A stretch of DNA of 64,000 nucleotides from Celerinatantimonas yamalensis (GCF_046054155.1 NZ_JBEQCT010000001.1:620001-684000), one strand, 5' to 3'. Positions 1 through 8,861 are shown, numbered from the stretch's first letter. Notes: a model not told the origin generated them from the sequence alone. Numbers and translations are program-made.

Positions 1-502
1 GCAGTTTTGCACGATCAGCTGCATCAATATTTGCATGTAAGTGGTCCTCAGAAGTGGGGAATACATGCGAAAGAAGCATCTCTATATCAATAAGTTGTAC
101 CATTTTCTTGTCGTAATCAGTGACACCCAGCACATAAGCAGAACGACCCACGGCAGCAGGGGCTGCATGAATATTGCGCCAGTTACATTCAATAATTCGG
201 TCAATTTTACGAACCAAAAAACCAACCAGCTGTCGCTGACAATCTGTCACGATAATAAAACAGCTTTTTATTTCTTCTTTTTGGATCGCTCGGTAACCCA
301 CCGCTGCAGCCATATCAATAATAGGGATTGTTTTACCGCGAAAAGGTGTGGAACCAACAACAGCACGATGAGAATGAGGAAGAATAGTCAAATGTTGATA
401 GGGAATAATTTCTCGAACTTTCAATGTCCCCAACGCGAATGTTTGCTTCTCAGTTAACTTAAAAAGCAGTAGTCCTTGAGACTGTTGGCTGCTTTGCTTC
501 AT
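1..502 (-). CDS. cheV: Chemotaxis coupling protein CheV (5' part, cut by window edge)
   Basis: The minus strand is open from an ATG at 500-502 to the window edge, giving 167 residues that begin MKQSSQQSQGLLLFKL. This is a CheW-like coupling domain; a GFLV-type strand followed by the DRIIE..W segment and an HAAP turn match the CheW domain of CheV proteins. In the family the CheW-like domain is followed by a receiver domain, which would lie beyond position 1 and cannot be seen. CheV couples chemoreceptors to CheA and can be phosphorylated. A ribosome site (AAGGAA) sits 7 bases upstream of the ATG. The opposite-strand open frame over the same DNA has no recognisable product. Distinguishing CheV from a plain CheW rests on family resemblance of this N-terminal part. 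Confidence 0.85.
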   Translation of the reverse strand, partial: MKQSSQQSQGLLLFKLTEKQTFALGTLKVREIIPYQHLTILPHSHRAVVGSTPFRGKTIPIIDMAAAVGYRAIQKEEIKSCFIIVTDCQRQLVGFLVRKIDRIIECNWRNIHAAPAAVGRSAYVLGVTDYDKKMVQLIDIEMLLSHVFPTSEDHLHANIDAADRAKL

Positions 503-572
503 ATAAATTCCTTTCAATACTCAAATAGCCAGTCCAGCCAGCTACGCCGTATTTACGACAGTCATGCCCACT

Positions 573-600
573 ATTATACCAAAACTTTTAGTTCGACCAA
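573..600 (-). promoter_or_regulatory. Possible sigma-70 promoter of cheV
   Basis: On the minus strand a perfect -10 hexamer TATAAT (573-578) lies 16 bp from TTGGTC (595-600), about 70 bases upstream of the cheV start. The -35 is weak. I saw no convincing flagellar sigma-28 motif. Prediction only. Confidence 0.4.
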
Positions 601-1141
601 CCTCCATTGGCTATCTTTCGAGTATAGTAGTTACTCGGGACTTTTAACAATCAGTTTTTGCCGAAGAATAAATTCAACTGATTAATTTTAAAAGAATTTT
701 AAAAAAAACTATGACTACCGATTCGTGATCAATACAAATATTCTATTCAATTATTGTCATCCCTAATAAATTTCTACCCAGAATAATCATTAATTTATGA
801 TAAATATCAATTAGTTATATTTTATTCTGTGTGCTTTTAAATGTTCATCACTCCGCAGCAGTTTCTGGTAGGGAACATTTCAACGAAATGTTACATCTCC
901 AGCTAGATGCCGAAACGGCGATCCTCGTTCTTTGAAGATGTCGTGTAGAATAGTTTGTTATGCTCGAGTTGCTGGGATTCAACAGCCCTACATATAATAC
1001 CTAGGAAAGTCTGTGCCAAATCGGCTATAAATGTGCCAAGGAAGTGGTGATCGGGGAGTGATTCCAAGCCGGTTCTGTTTTACCCAGTGTTGATAATAAA
1101 AGGGAAATTGGCCATACCAGTCTTCTAGATGTCAATTGTAG

Positions 1142-1551
1142 AAAAATCCATCAACAGACGCCTGGGTGGTGCTCCATTTGCAAACATATATCGATCTCGA
1201 TGAGTCGGCTTCAATGGTTGAGAGTGGAGGACTTGATCTAGTGATAGGGATCGTCTCTACACCATCTGAGAAAAGAATACTGTCACGGCCATTATATAGT
1301 GATTATTTATTACTATAGTCCAGCGTGACAGTAATATAGCCAGAAAAGGTATGACGTTAGAGACGTATCTAAATATGAGTCATATATTAGTGTCGCTGGA
1401 AGGTAATTACTATGGGCTGGTTGATGATCGCCTTATGAATATGGGGTTGGGAAGAAAGTTTCGTCTGACTCTGCTCAAAATGTTTGCCGTTTCCGAAATG
1501 GTTCAACAATCCAATTATGTCGAAACAGTTCTGAAACAGGTAATTCAATAA
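1142..1551 (+). pseudogene. LysR-type transcriptional regulator relic (effector-binding domain)
   Basis: Two adjacent frames together spell the effector-binding half of a LysR-family regulator. From about 1142 to 1314 the frame gives the ESGGLDLVIGI segment, equivalent to the family's ESGELDLAIG motif, followed by PLYSDYLLL. It then meets a stop. A one-base shift restores VQRDSNIARKGMTLETYL and the continuation SHILVS...G.VDDRL...GL.R...LT, which matches the second half of the same domain up to the stop at 1551. The HTH-containing N-terminal part is not recognisable upstream. At least one frameshift plus loss of the 5' end make this a pseudogene. Confidence 0.7.
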
Positions 1552-1689
1552 CAGAAATGCACAAAAATGGCTAAGAAAACTGATTTATGCACAAGTCAAT
1601 AAAACAATTTAAATCTACGCTTTACTGCTTGTGGCAACAGATTAACTTCCTATATACAAACAGCAAACCAGTACTGGCAAAAAAGTTAT

Positions 1690-1850
1690 AACTACAATTT
1701 TAAAATTGAGGCTGTTAAACAAATGACTGAGCGTAGTTTTAAAGTCAATCACATGAGTTAACAACAGCATCTTTGCTTCACTCCAAATACCTTAATTCTT
1801 TCTGGTTCAATACTGAAGCAACAGAGTAGGGCATGACTAAAGGAAGTAAG
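1690..1850 (+). pseudogene. IS3-type transposase OrfA fragment
   Basis: The frame at 1690-1758 reads NFKIEAVKQMTERSFKV, which matches the start of the OrfA helix-turn-helix protein of IS3-family elements (consensus close to FKIEAVKQVTERG..V). A stop follows, and a shifted frame continues with a weaker SLLHSKYL segment corresponding to the recognition helix region. No terminal inverted repeats or OrfB remain, so this is a fossil. Confidence 0.5.
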
Positions 1851-2050
1851 GATAATAAACATAAATGCCAAACGCCGATTCATGATCAAAACTAGAGCGT
1901 GTTGATCTTTGCGGTATAAAATGAAACCAGCAAATTTAGCGGTTATATTGTAATGGTTTCGTCAAAAAATAAAAATAGCGCCACCTCAAACTCCAAGATT
2001 AATACTAACAATATGATAGCTGGAAATTGCTATCAATAATGATGCCCTTA

Positions 2051-2270
2051 ACAGGACGTATTTATAATCAGCCTGAACATATAATGACTCTTGAGGATAT
2101 TTTGTACCGCGTGAGAACAGGTATTTCTTGGCTGGATTTACCCCTCGAGTTTGAGGGATAAAACACAGTCTTGTGCTACAAAACTTTCCGTTCATCGGTA
2201 GACAAGTCATCACACAACAAGGCTAGGCCGTATGTGCATTGCACCAGTGCTATGATCTATATTTAGGAGC
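2051..2270 (+). pseudogene. IS5-superfamily transposase fragment
   Basis: The frame from 2051 reads GRIYNQPEHIMTLEDILY followed by RVRTGISWLDLPLEFEG and then a stop. The R.RTG..W.DLP..F core is typical of the N-terminal domain of IS5-superfamily transposases, where the usual form is RTG.PWRDLP. After the stop the same frame continues NTV..YKTFRS, equivalent to the W.TVY.RF segment. The catalytic DDE domain and the element ends are missing. Confidence 0.55.
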
Positions 2271-3152
2271 AAAGCGGTTTTTCTTCAGTGCAATTTTCGT
2301 ATAAGCACTCAGCGAAGTTACAGAAATAAACCACGCTAGTAGTATGGCAACTATAGATAAATTCAGCAAAATGCTTGGCTGCTGCTTAAATGCTCGTAAA
2401 CATCCTGAGACGCATATATTTAGCCAGATATACGTCTCACAGACACAAATAGCTCATAAGCATCAATCTAGTGCACAAAAGAATCATAGCGTTAGTACCT
2501 AGTATATTTCCTGTGTTTTGATGCATAGAGGTGCTAATAGCAGATAACCAACTGAAAGTTAAAGTTTACTAGACTACCCAGGATAAATCTCATAATATAC
2601 AACTTCGCATAATGTATATTATGTTAAATATACTATCCTATAAAAATGAAGTCCAAAAATAGGCGGTAAAACCATGCTACTCCCTAGCTTATTCTCGGAC
2701 TTTTTCCAAAAAGTATGCCGTGTATTTACTCTCCTAACTAGAAGCATTGCTGCATCAAAATCAAATTGTCGTTGCCATGTACCACATAAATACCTGAGCT
2801 GAAAACGGTGACCGCTCAAACAATATACGGCCTCTACACTGATTGAGAATAAAATGTCATAGACTAATCGATAGTTATTCATATACCTACTCAATAATAG
2901 ACAGGTCAACTTCCTCAAGGTAACCGTATGAACATTCTTCAATCAATTTATGCCCATTAGACAAACAACAGACAAACAACGATTTTGGCGTAAAAACAAT
3001 CACCTCTAGATAAACTGAATCGTTTTTCCTGATAAATCAAAGATTGCATTTAAAACGTGAACATTCGTGCAGTCACCTGAGTCAATTCCCCCAACACTAA
3101 TCCTCAGGCACTAAAAAAGTCTATTCTCGCTGTCGCAAATCATTTTATGTAG

Positions 3153-3188
3153 ATTGCTGCTATTGCTGCTATTGCTGCTATTGCTGCT
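3153..3188. repeat. Tandem repeat, four perfect copies of ATTGCTGCT
   Basis: A 9-bp unit is repeated four times without mismatch and followed by a partial copy (ATTG). It lies in noncoding DNA of the decayed segment. Being a multiple of three it would encode repeated Ile-Ala-Ala if ever translated, but no supported gene covers it. Confidence 0.9.
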
Positions 3189-3854
3189 ATTGAACAGCAA
3201 ATTATTAATGACTACCACTAGAAACGGCTGGTAGGAGACGAAAATGGAATAGGCAAAAAGGTAGTTCAAAGCACAAATTAACGAAAATGTAGCTCTATGA
3301 CTCCCTATACTTTATTTAACAATAATTTACTATATTTACCATAAAATATGTATTTACCATTTAACTATCATTCTATTTTATCCAATTGCTTGGCTTCATA
3401 TCTCGATAGCTAAACGCTAAAACATATCTGAAATGAAGTCAAAGTCGACAAAATCAAAACGATAACGGGTTGCTGAGTATCAACGATGGTTAGTACGACG
3501 TCGCTGCCCATCAGCTCCGTTTAGTTCGATGATCATCCACTTACAAGGAACTAAAGATAGCTAGGATGGGGTGCTGAATCCATCACAAAAATTACTTATA
3601 TCATGGATTACTTCAGGAAACTTCCTATGACTCTGAGCGAAAACCAAGATCGCAGGAAATAAAAAATGTGTTGTGTAGCACACTTTCAAGATAATGAATA
3701 AACAATGAATACTTACGTGCTGATTCCTAACACTCTAATCCCCTAGAATTAGTGATCTTTTTTCCGATATTTAAAAATTGCTACCCCTTATCAATTTAAG
3801 GTTAAATATTTTTTAATATAATTAATCATCCTCTTCTTAGAAAGGACAAAAAAT

Positions 3855-3883
3855 AAAATATCTTATTTTCAATAAGATATTTT
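3855..3883. repeat. Perfect inverted repeat, 13-bp arms and 3-base loop
   Basis: The arms AAAATATCTTATT and AATAAGATATTTT are separated by TTC. It lies 29 bases ahead of a very strong Shine-Dalgarno sequence. The hairpin is AT-only except for one pair in the arms, so as an RNA structure it is modest. It could be an operator or an AT-rich terminator. Confidence 0.8.
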
Positions 3884-3912
3884 CTAATCTGCTTTTATAA
3901 AGGAGGTTTTTC

Positions 3913-3966
3913 ATGATAATTTATCGGAAAATCCCATTAATATTTTGCGTTAAATCTCTTCCGTAG
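3913..3966 (+). other. Tiny ORF (17 codons) with near-perfect Shine-Dalgarno
   Basis: AAAGGAGG ends 6 bases before the ATG at 3913. The frame encodes MIIYRKIPLIFCVKSLP and stops at 3966. The ribosome site is better than that of any real gene nearby. The peptide resembles nothing I know. It may be the leftover 5' end of a lost gene or a leader peptide; the decayed context favours the former. Confidence 0.35.
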
Positions 3967-4108
3967 CTGTTAATAATTTGTGAACTTTAAAATGCTTGCC
4001 TTAACCATAGATCCTCATGTATTGTTCGCGCACAAATCAAATCGGCTCACTTAAAGTTATAATTAAGATGCTTTTTAAGCTATGAAAGCATTTTAAAAAA
4101 TAGTAGAC

Positions 4109-4122
4109 TTGATCTGAGTCAA
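4109..4122 (+). promoter_or_regulatory. Near-consensus FNR site upstream of fnr
   Basis: TTGATCTGAGTCAA differs at one position from the FNR consensus TTGAT-N4-ATCAA. It ends 19 bases before the fnr start codon, a place where bound Fnr would block transcription or elongation. Negative autoregulation of fnr is known in E. coli, so this is probably an autoregulatory operator. Confidence 0.65.
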
Positions 4123-4141
4123 AATGGATGGTTGAGTTACT

Positions 4142-4882
4142 ATGAGTGTAAATCACAGACATAATCGAGTTCAGACTGGCGGATGTGAGATTCATTGCCA
4201 AGAATGTAGTATTTCCCAATTGTGTATCCCCTACTCGCTCAACGAAACAGAGCTTGACCGACTAGATCGTATCATTGAACGGAAAAAGCCAATCCAAAAG
4301 GGTGAAGAACTGTTTGCAGCAGGTGAACCCATGCGCTGTTTATATGCCATTCGTTCAGGCACAATCAAAACCTATACCATTACCGAACAGGGTGATGAAC
4401 AAATTACAGGTTTTCAATTGGCTGGTGATTTAGTTGGTTTTGATGCTATCAATAAAGGTGAACATCCAAGTTTTGCGCAGGCGTTAGAAACGTCCATGGT
4501 TTGTGAAATCCCCTTTGAAATTTTAGATGATCTCTCTTCTACAATGCCCAAGCTACGTCACCAGATCATGCGGTTAATGAGTAATGAAATCTGCGGCGAT
4601 CAAGATATGATCTTACTCCTCAGCAAGAAAAATGCTGAGGAACGTTTGGCTGCATTCATTTTTGGTCTATCAAATCGCTTTTCTCAACGCGGATTTTCTC
4701 CTCGAGAGTTTCGGTTGACGATGACTCGCGGCGATATCGGCAACTATTTGGGCCTTACGGTAGAAACAATCAGTCGATTGCTTGGACGTTTTCAAAAGTC
4801 AGAACTCATTAATGTTAAGGGTAAATATATTACCATCGTTAATCATGAACAGTTAGCTGAACTTGCTGGTGCAAAAAAATAG
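4142..4882 (+). CDS. fnr: Oxygen-sensing global regulator Fnr
   Basis: This 246-residue Crp/Fnr-family protein carries the Fnr [4Fe-4S] ligands Cys19, Cys22 and Cys28 in the N-terminal C.IHCQECSISQLC segment and the central Cys in SMVCEIPFE. The cyclic-nucleotide-like beta-roll follows (about residues 30-150), then the dimer helix and the C-terminal HTH. The recognition helix reads TVETISRLLGRF, with the E..SR residues that read the TTGAT half-site. Length and sequence are close to E. coli Fnr (250 residues). The cluster is assembled when oxygen is absent, and the dimer then controls respiratory genes. A near-consensus FNR site lies just upstream. uspE and ttcA follow on the same strand, the neighbourhood common in related bacteria. 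Confidence 0.98.
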   Translation: MSVNHRHNRVQTGGCEIHCQECSISQLCIPYSLNETELDRLDRIIERKKPIQKGEELFAAGEPMRCLYAIRSGTIKTYTITEQGDEQITGFQLAGDLVGFDAINKGEHPSFAQALETSMVCEIPFEILDDLSSTMPKLRHQIMRLMSNEICGDQDMILLLSKKNAEERLAAFIFGLSNRFSQRGFSPREFRLTMTRGDIGNYLGLTVETISRLLGRFQKSELINVKGKYITIVNHEQLAELAGAKK

Positions 4883-4993
4883 GCTATAGACTCGAACTAA
4901 CTTCGTTTATTTGAGCTAAGTCGCTTCGTTAACACTTAGTTTTGACTATTCTGGAAGTATCGTTCATCGAGCCTTTTATTTCAGGAGCGAATC

Positions 4994-5917
4994 ATGATTC
5001 AGTATCAAAATATATTAGTTGTTATTGACCCAACCCAAGATGAACAAGCCGCTCTTTCTAGAGCAATTTTTCTTTCACAGCAAAAGCAAAATGCGCCAAT
5101 TAAAGCGCTTTTAACTATTTATGATTTTTCTTATGAGATGACTTCAATGCTCTCATCTGATGAACGCGAAGCAATGCGTTCTGCGGTGATAGCCGATCGC
5201 ATCGATTGGCTAAATAAGCTTGTGGCCCATTATCAGCATGAAGGTGTCGTGATCGAAACCAAAGTGCTGTGGAATAATCGTCTGTATGAAGCAATCATCA
5301 ATGAAGCCATTGAATTTAAACATGACCTGATTGTCAAAAGCACCCATAGCCATCCTAAACTCAAATCAGTCATATTCACACCAACAGATTGGCATTTGTT
5401 ACGGAAAACCCCCTGCCCGTTACTGCTAGTAAAAAATAATGACTGGTCATCCCATGGTCGTATTTTGGCCGCTGTACATCTAGGTGCTGAGGATGAATTG
5501 CACCTTAGACTTAATGAGCAAATTACCTCATATAGCCGAGACTTAGCACAACTCGTTGATGGTGAGCTTCATGTGATAAATGCTTATCCACCGGCTCCTG
5601 CCAATATTGCAATTGAACTTCCTGATTTTGACCCTGAACTTTACAATCGATCAGTGAAAGAACAGCACGAAGAACTTGTGAAAGATTATATTAGTCAGTA
5701 TCAGCTCTCCGCGGAACAAGTCCACCTTGAAGAAGGTTTACCTGACGATGCGATTATTGATACGGCTTATAATTTAGATGTTGGGGTGGTCGTTTTGGGA
5801 ACCTGTGGCCGTAGTGGTTTATCTGGGGCACTGATAGGCAACACGGCTGAACATGTGATTGATCAGCTAAACTGTGACCTACTCGCTTTACGCCCCGAGT
5901 CTTTGTCTAAGCCATAA
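4994..5917 (+). CDS. uspE: Universal stress protein E (tandem Usp domains)
   Basis: The 307-residue protein has two Usp domains in tandem, about 1-145 and 155-305, as in E. coli UspE (316 residues). The second domain ends with the nucleotide-binding-type loop GTCGRSG...G..AEHVI. A ribosome site (AGGAG) precedes the ATG. UspE is a cytoplasmic stress protein; the biochemical role is not settled. Its position directly after fnr is conserved in many gammaproteobacteria, and a Rho-independent terminator follows at 5953-5982, so transcription is likely to be separate from ttcA. Confidence 0.95.
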   Translation: MIQYQNILVVIDPTQDEQAALSRAIFLSQQKQNAPIKALLTIYDFSYEMTSMLSSDEREAMRSAVIADRIDWLNKLVAHYQHEGVVIETKVLWNNRLYEAIINEAIEFKHDLIVKSTHSHPKLKSVIFTPTDWHLLRKTPCPLLLVKNNDWSSHGRILAAVHLGAEDELHLRLNEQITSYSRDLAQLVDGELHVINAYPPAPANIAIELPDFDPELYNRSVKEQHEELVKDYISQYQLSAEQVHLEEGLPDDAIIDTAYNLDVGVVVLGTCGRSGLSGALIGNTAEHVIDQLNCDLLALRPESLSKP

Positions 5918-5952
5918 TTTTAATTCATCATCAGCAACACTTGAAGTCAGCT

Positions 5953-5982
5953 AGCGCGCCTTTATAATAGGCGCGCTTTTTA
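5953..5982 (+). terminator. Rho-independent terminator after uspE
   Basis: The stem AGCGCGCC / GGCGCGCT (5953-5960 with 5970-5977) has a 9-base loop and runs into a T tract. Confidence 0.85.
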
Positions 5983-6003
5983 TTATTTATTATTTGGTTG
6001 ATC

Positions 6004-6933
6004 ATGTCTGCAAATTCAAAATCTGAGGCGAAAGCGGTTTACAACGCCAACAAATTACACAAACGGTTACGTCGTCAAGTAGGTCAAGCTATTGCCGACT
6101 ACAATATGATCGAAGCTGGCGATAAAGTTATGGTCTGTTTATCAGGAGGGAAAGACAGCTATGCTTTGTTAGCCATTTTACAACATCTGCAAGCCCATGC
6201 TCCCGTTGACTTTGAATTAATAGCAGTCAATTTGGACCAAAAGCAACCAGGATTTCCTAAAGATGTTTTGCCTCAGTATCTTGACTCACTGGGCATCGCT
6301 TATCGTATTATCGAAGAAGATACCTACTCGATTGTAAAAAATAAAATTCCAGAAGGAAAAACTACTTGTTCGCTTTGTTCTCGTTTAAGACGAGGGATTT
6401 TATATCGAACAGCTAAAGAACTTGGTGTGACCAAAATTGCTTTAGGGCATCATCGTGATGACATTTTAGAAACGTTATTTTTAAATATGTTCCACGGCGG
6501 GAAACTGAAAGCGATGCCACCTAAGCTGGTTAGTGACAATGGTGAGCATGTTGTGATTCGCCCACTTGCCTATTGTAAAGAATCAGATCTAGAACGTTTT
6601 GCTCAGATAAAAGAGTTTCCAATTATTCCTTGTAATTTATGTGGATCGCAAAAAAATCTACAACGCCAAGCCATCAAAGAAATGCTAAATAGCTGGGAGA
6701 GACACTACCCTGGACGCATTGAGTCCATGTTCCGAGCTGTACAAAACGTTGTACCATCCCATCTTATGGATTGTACATTGTTTAACTTCAAAGAGATCGA
6801 TCGTGATAGCGGTGTGATCAACGGTGGAGATATTGGTTTTGATCAACCAGAACTTTCATCTTTGCAACTCGCTAACTTTACTGAAGAAGGAACAAATGAG
6901 CGTTTAGATATTCAGTTCATTGACGCCAATTAG
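6004..6933 (+). CDS. ttcA: tRNA 2-thiocytidine(32) synthetase TtcA
   Basis: This 309-residue cytoplasmic enzyme inserts sulfur at C32 of certain tRNAs. The PP-loop ATP-binding motif SGGKDS is at residues 47-52. Two CxxC pairs are present, Cys122/Cys125 (CSLC) and CNLC near residue 211, the set that binds the Fe-S cluster in TtcA. The longest frame begins two codons earlier at a TTG (5998). I chose the ATG at 6004, though neither has a strong ribosome site. The gene sits downstream of fnr and uspE, as in relatives. Confidence 0.95.
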   Translation: MSANSKSEAKAVYNANKLHKRLRRQVGQAIADYNMIEAGDKVMVCLSGGKDSYALLAILQHLQAHAPVDFELIAVNLDQKQPGFPKDVLPQYLDSLGIAYRIIEEDTYSIVKNKIPEGKTTCSLCSRLRRGILYRTAKELGVTKIALGHHRDDILETLFLNMFHGGKLKAMPPKLVSDNGEHVVIRPLAYCKESDLERFAQIKEFPIIPCNLCGSQKNLQRQAIKEMLNSWERHYPGRIESMFRAVQNVVPSHLMDCTLFNFKEIDRDSGVINGGDIGFDQPELSSLQLANFTEEGTNERLDIQFIDAN

Positions 6934-6934
6934 T

Positions 6935-6970
6935 CAAAAAAACCTCTGAATAAATGCCCAGAGGAGTTTC
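6935..6970. terminator. Convergent terminator between ttcA and bax
   Basis: CCTCTG (6943-6948) pairs with CAGAGG (6959-6964). On the minus strand the stem is followed by a run of seven T, so it mainly ends the bax transcript; on the plus strand the tail is weak. Confidence 0.65.
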
Positions 6971-6973
6971 AGT

Positions 6974-7777
6974 CTAATCTAGATTATTCAGCTGTGCCTG
7001 CACTGTTGCGGGCCACAAATCGGCATATGTGCTCATTAATTGCTTAAGTGAATCAACGTAAGCGGCACCTCGCGATGAGTAGTTCACCAACCCAGCAACG
7101 AGTACTTGACCTTTTAGTGTACGGCCTGCTTGACGCGATTTTTCTCTTAGAATTCGAAATTTATTATAAGCAGAATTAGTATTTAAATTAAGCATATACG
7201 AACGTAAAGATTGAAAAGGTGAACGAAACTTGCGAACTTCATGTGTTGCATTATCAGCGCGTTGGCTAGGAACAATGCCACAGCCTGTTTGAAAACACCA
7301 TTGCCCAAATAGGTTATTTCCCTTTTGAGCGAATCGAGATGTTCCCCAGGCTGACTCATTTGCCGCTTGGGCCAATACCAGATTAGGTGGAACAATATCA
7401 ACGCGTAATAAGAGTTGTTTGAAAGTGTCATCAGTCACTGTGTTTGTATCTAATGTAACGCTATATTCTTTTGCAAGTTCAATGACGTAATGATGTGCAT
7501 CTGTCGATAACACCCCTTTTTGCTTATATTGCTGTTGCGCAGTTAACAACAGCGAACGCTTTTTTAAAATCAATAAATTTAATGATTTAACCATCGGCAA
7601 AAGGTAATCGCTAAAACGCTCCTTTCGCTGTTGTAAGTCTTCACCATTAACCGGTCTAGGAAGATGAGAAGTTTGTATGGACTCTGTCGGCATCGACCAG
7701 TCACTGGACGAATGCCCATAATCACATCCACCCAAAACAAATACCGTTCCTAACATTATCAGCCAACGCAAGCTCAT
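6974..7777 (-). CDS. bax: Bax-like lipoprotein with glucosaminidase domain
   Basis: The 267-residue protein begins MSLRWLIMLGTVFVLGGC, a lipoprotein signal with lipobox LGGC, so it should be lipid-anchored in the envelope. The C-terminal half (about 115-255) is a mannosyl-glycoprotein endo-beta-N-acetylglucosaminidase-like domain. It contains the LAQAANESAWGTSRFA segment with the catalytic-type Glu, followed by GNNLFGQWCF, as in E. coli Bax. This implies peptidoglycan cleavage, but E. coli Bax is not well characterised. The longest frame starts at a TTG at 7792. I prefer the ATG at 7777, which has AGAGAGG directly upstream, though closely spaced. It is convergent with ttcA and downstream of cobB. 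Confidence 0.85.
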   Translation of the reverse strand: MSLRWLIMLGTVFVLGGCDYGHSSSDWSMPTESIQTSHLPRPVNGEDLQQRKERFSDYLLPMVKSLNLLILKKRSLLLTAQQQYKQKGVLSTDAHHYVIELAKEYSVTLDTNTVTDDTFKQLLLRVDIVPPNLVLAQAANESAWGTSRFAQKGNNLFGQWCFQTGCGIVPSQRADNATHEVRKFRSPFQSLRSYMLNLNTNSAYNKFRILREKSRQAGRTLKGQVLVAGLVNYSSRGAAYVDSLKQLMSTYADLWPATVQAQLNNLD

Positions 7778-7820
7778 CACCTCTCTATTCAAAGTTAAGC
7801 AGCTATTTTAGCAAATTAGG

Positions 7821-8531
7821 CTATTCCTTGGCTAATTCTTCAAAAATACGTTGTGTAAAGTGTGGCACAACCTGAGTGGCTGGGCCATAAAATTTATCAT
7901 CAAAGGCACTTTCAACTTGGGATGGCGCTAAATTTAACTCTACCGTCTTAGCGCCATTACTGCTCGCCTGGCGCACAAAACCTGCGGCAGGATAAACGAC
8001 GCCTGAGGTGCCTACTGCGACAAATAGGTCTGTTTGCTCTATTGCATACATAATTTCATCCATATAAAGCGGCATCTCACCAAACCAGACGACATGAGGA
8101 CGTAATGGTTGTGGTGGCTGACAACACTGGCAGCGATCATCTGCAGCTACATCATAATCACATGCATATAGCCTTTCTGAATGAGTACAGCGTACTTTCA
8201 TCAGCTCCCCATGCATATGAATAACATGCTTGCTGTTAGCACGCTCATGCAAATTATCTATATTTTGTGTCACTAAAGTCAAATTAACCTGAGGATGTTG
8301 CTCTAATTCAGCCAGAGCTAAATGCGCAGCATTTGGCTGTACAGCATCATTTAGCAACTCTTTACGGCGTTGATTATAGAAATTTTGCACTAAAAGAGGG
8401 TCTCGAGCATATCCTTCCGGCGTACAGATATCTTCGACTCGATGATTCGCCCAAAGTCCTGTATCCCCTCGGAATGTCTGGATCCCTGATTCAGCAGAGA
8501 TACCTGCACCAGTCAAAATAACAATATTCAC
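7821..8531 (-). CDS. cobB: NAD-dependent protein deacylase CobB (sirtuin)
   Basis: The 236-residue sirtuin shows the NAD-binding GAGISAESGI, the catalytic TQNIDNLHERA and HMHGEL motifs, and four zinc Cys in the C.......C...........C..C insert. YNQRR carries the Tyr and Arg typical of class III sirtuins, which accept succinyl and malonyl as well as acetyl lysine. The start is a GTG at 8531 with GGAG spaced 5 bases upstream. It lies upstream of bax on the same strand with a 43-base gap; co-transcription is possible. Confidence 0.95.
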   Translation of the reverse strand: MNIVILTGAGISAESGIQTFRGDTGLWANHRVEDICTPEGYARDPLLVQNFYNQRRKELLNDAVQPNAAHLALAELEQHPQVNLTLVTQNIDNLHERANSKHVIHMHGELMKVRCTHSERLYACDYDVAADDRCQCCQPPQPLRPHVVWFGEMPLYMDEIMYAIEQTDLFVAVGTSGVVYPAAGFVRQASSNGAKTVELNLAPSQVESAFDDKFYGPATQVVPHFTQRIFEELAKE

Positions 8532-8833
8532 GTTTTCTCCTCATTCATTTTATTTACAGTTAGTGTAATACGAACCGGTATACCTCACAAAATGTTGATG
8601 ATTAATTTGACTATTAATTTATAAATCAAAAATAAATTATCTAATTAATAGTTATTTTTAGTCTAAAATTTCAAAAGTAACGATAGAGTATTGAACAATT
8701 CAGTGTTTAATACTGAAAAACGTGATTTTTATTTTTAGAAAGAAAACATCTTTATTAAAGGTAAAAATTCTTTGAATAATTATCATGTCCGACTTTATAG
8801 CTAAAATTTTTCAAACTTCAGATAAAAATGTGG

Positions 8834-8861
8834 TTGACAGTGGAAGCTAATAACGTTTAAT
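8834..8861 (+). promoter_or_regulatory. Predicted sigma-70 promoter of aapJQMP
   Basis: TTGACA (8834-8839) is followed after 16 bp by TTTAAT (8856-8861). Transcription would begin near 8868, just before the leader hairpin. The rest of the cobB-aapJ gap (8532-8833) is AT-rich and shows nothing else I can support. Confidence 0.65.

Larger units (their letters stand above)
503..4140. other. Decayed, gene-poor region with pseudogene and transposase remnants
   Basis: About 3.6 kb between cheV and fnr has no intact gene. Every frame is interrupted within short distances, and the DNA is AT-rich. Recognisable pieces are a LysR-type regulator relic, an IS3-type orfA fragment and an IS5-superfamily transposase fragment, plus a short tandem repeat and a palindrome. 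Between these pieces (about 600-1140, 2270-3150 and 3190-3850) I see no supportable gene. The remaining reading frames here, including one of 107 codons on the minus strand at 2619-2942, resemble nothing I know. The whole looks like a former accessory segment that has eroded. Confidence 0.7.

Noticed and set aside
41..457. Plus-strand open frame of 138 codons
   Set aside because: It lies opposite the cheV frame, which has a ribosome site and clear family sequence; the plus-strand product resembles nothing.
573..640. Sigma-28 flagellar promoter for cheV
   Set aside because: TAAA-like bases occur but no GCCGATAA at the right spacing; a sigma-70 type -10 fits better.
2619..2942. Minus-strand open frame of 107 codons in the decayed region
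   Set aside because: No ribosome site, no recognisable motif, and it is set among relics; chance opening is more likely.
3153..3188. CRISPR array
   Set aside because: The 9-bp units are directly adjacent without spacers, and no cas genes are present.
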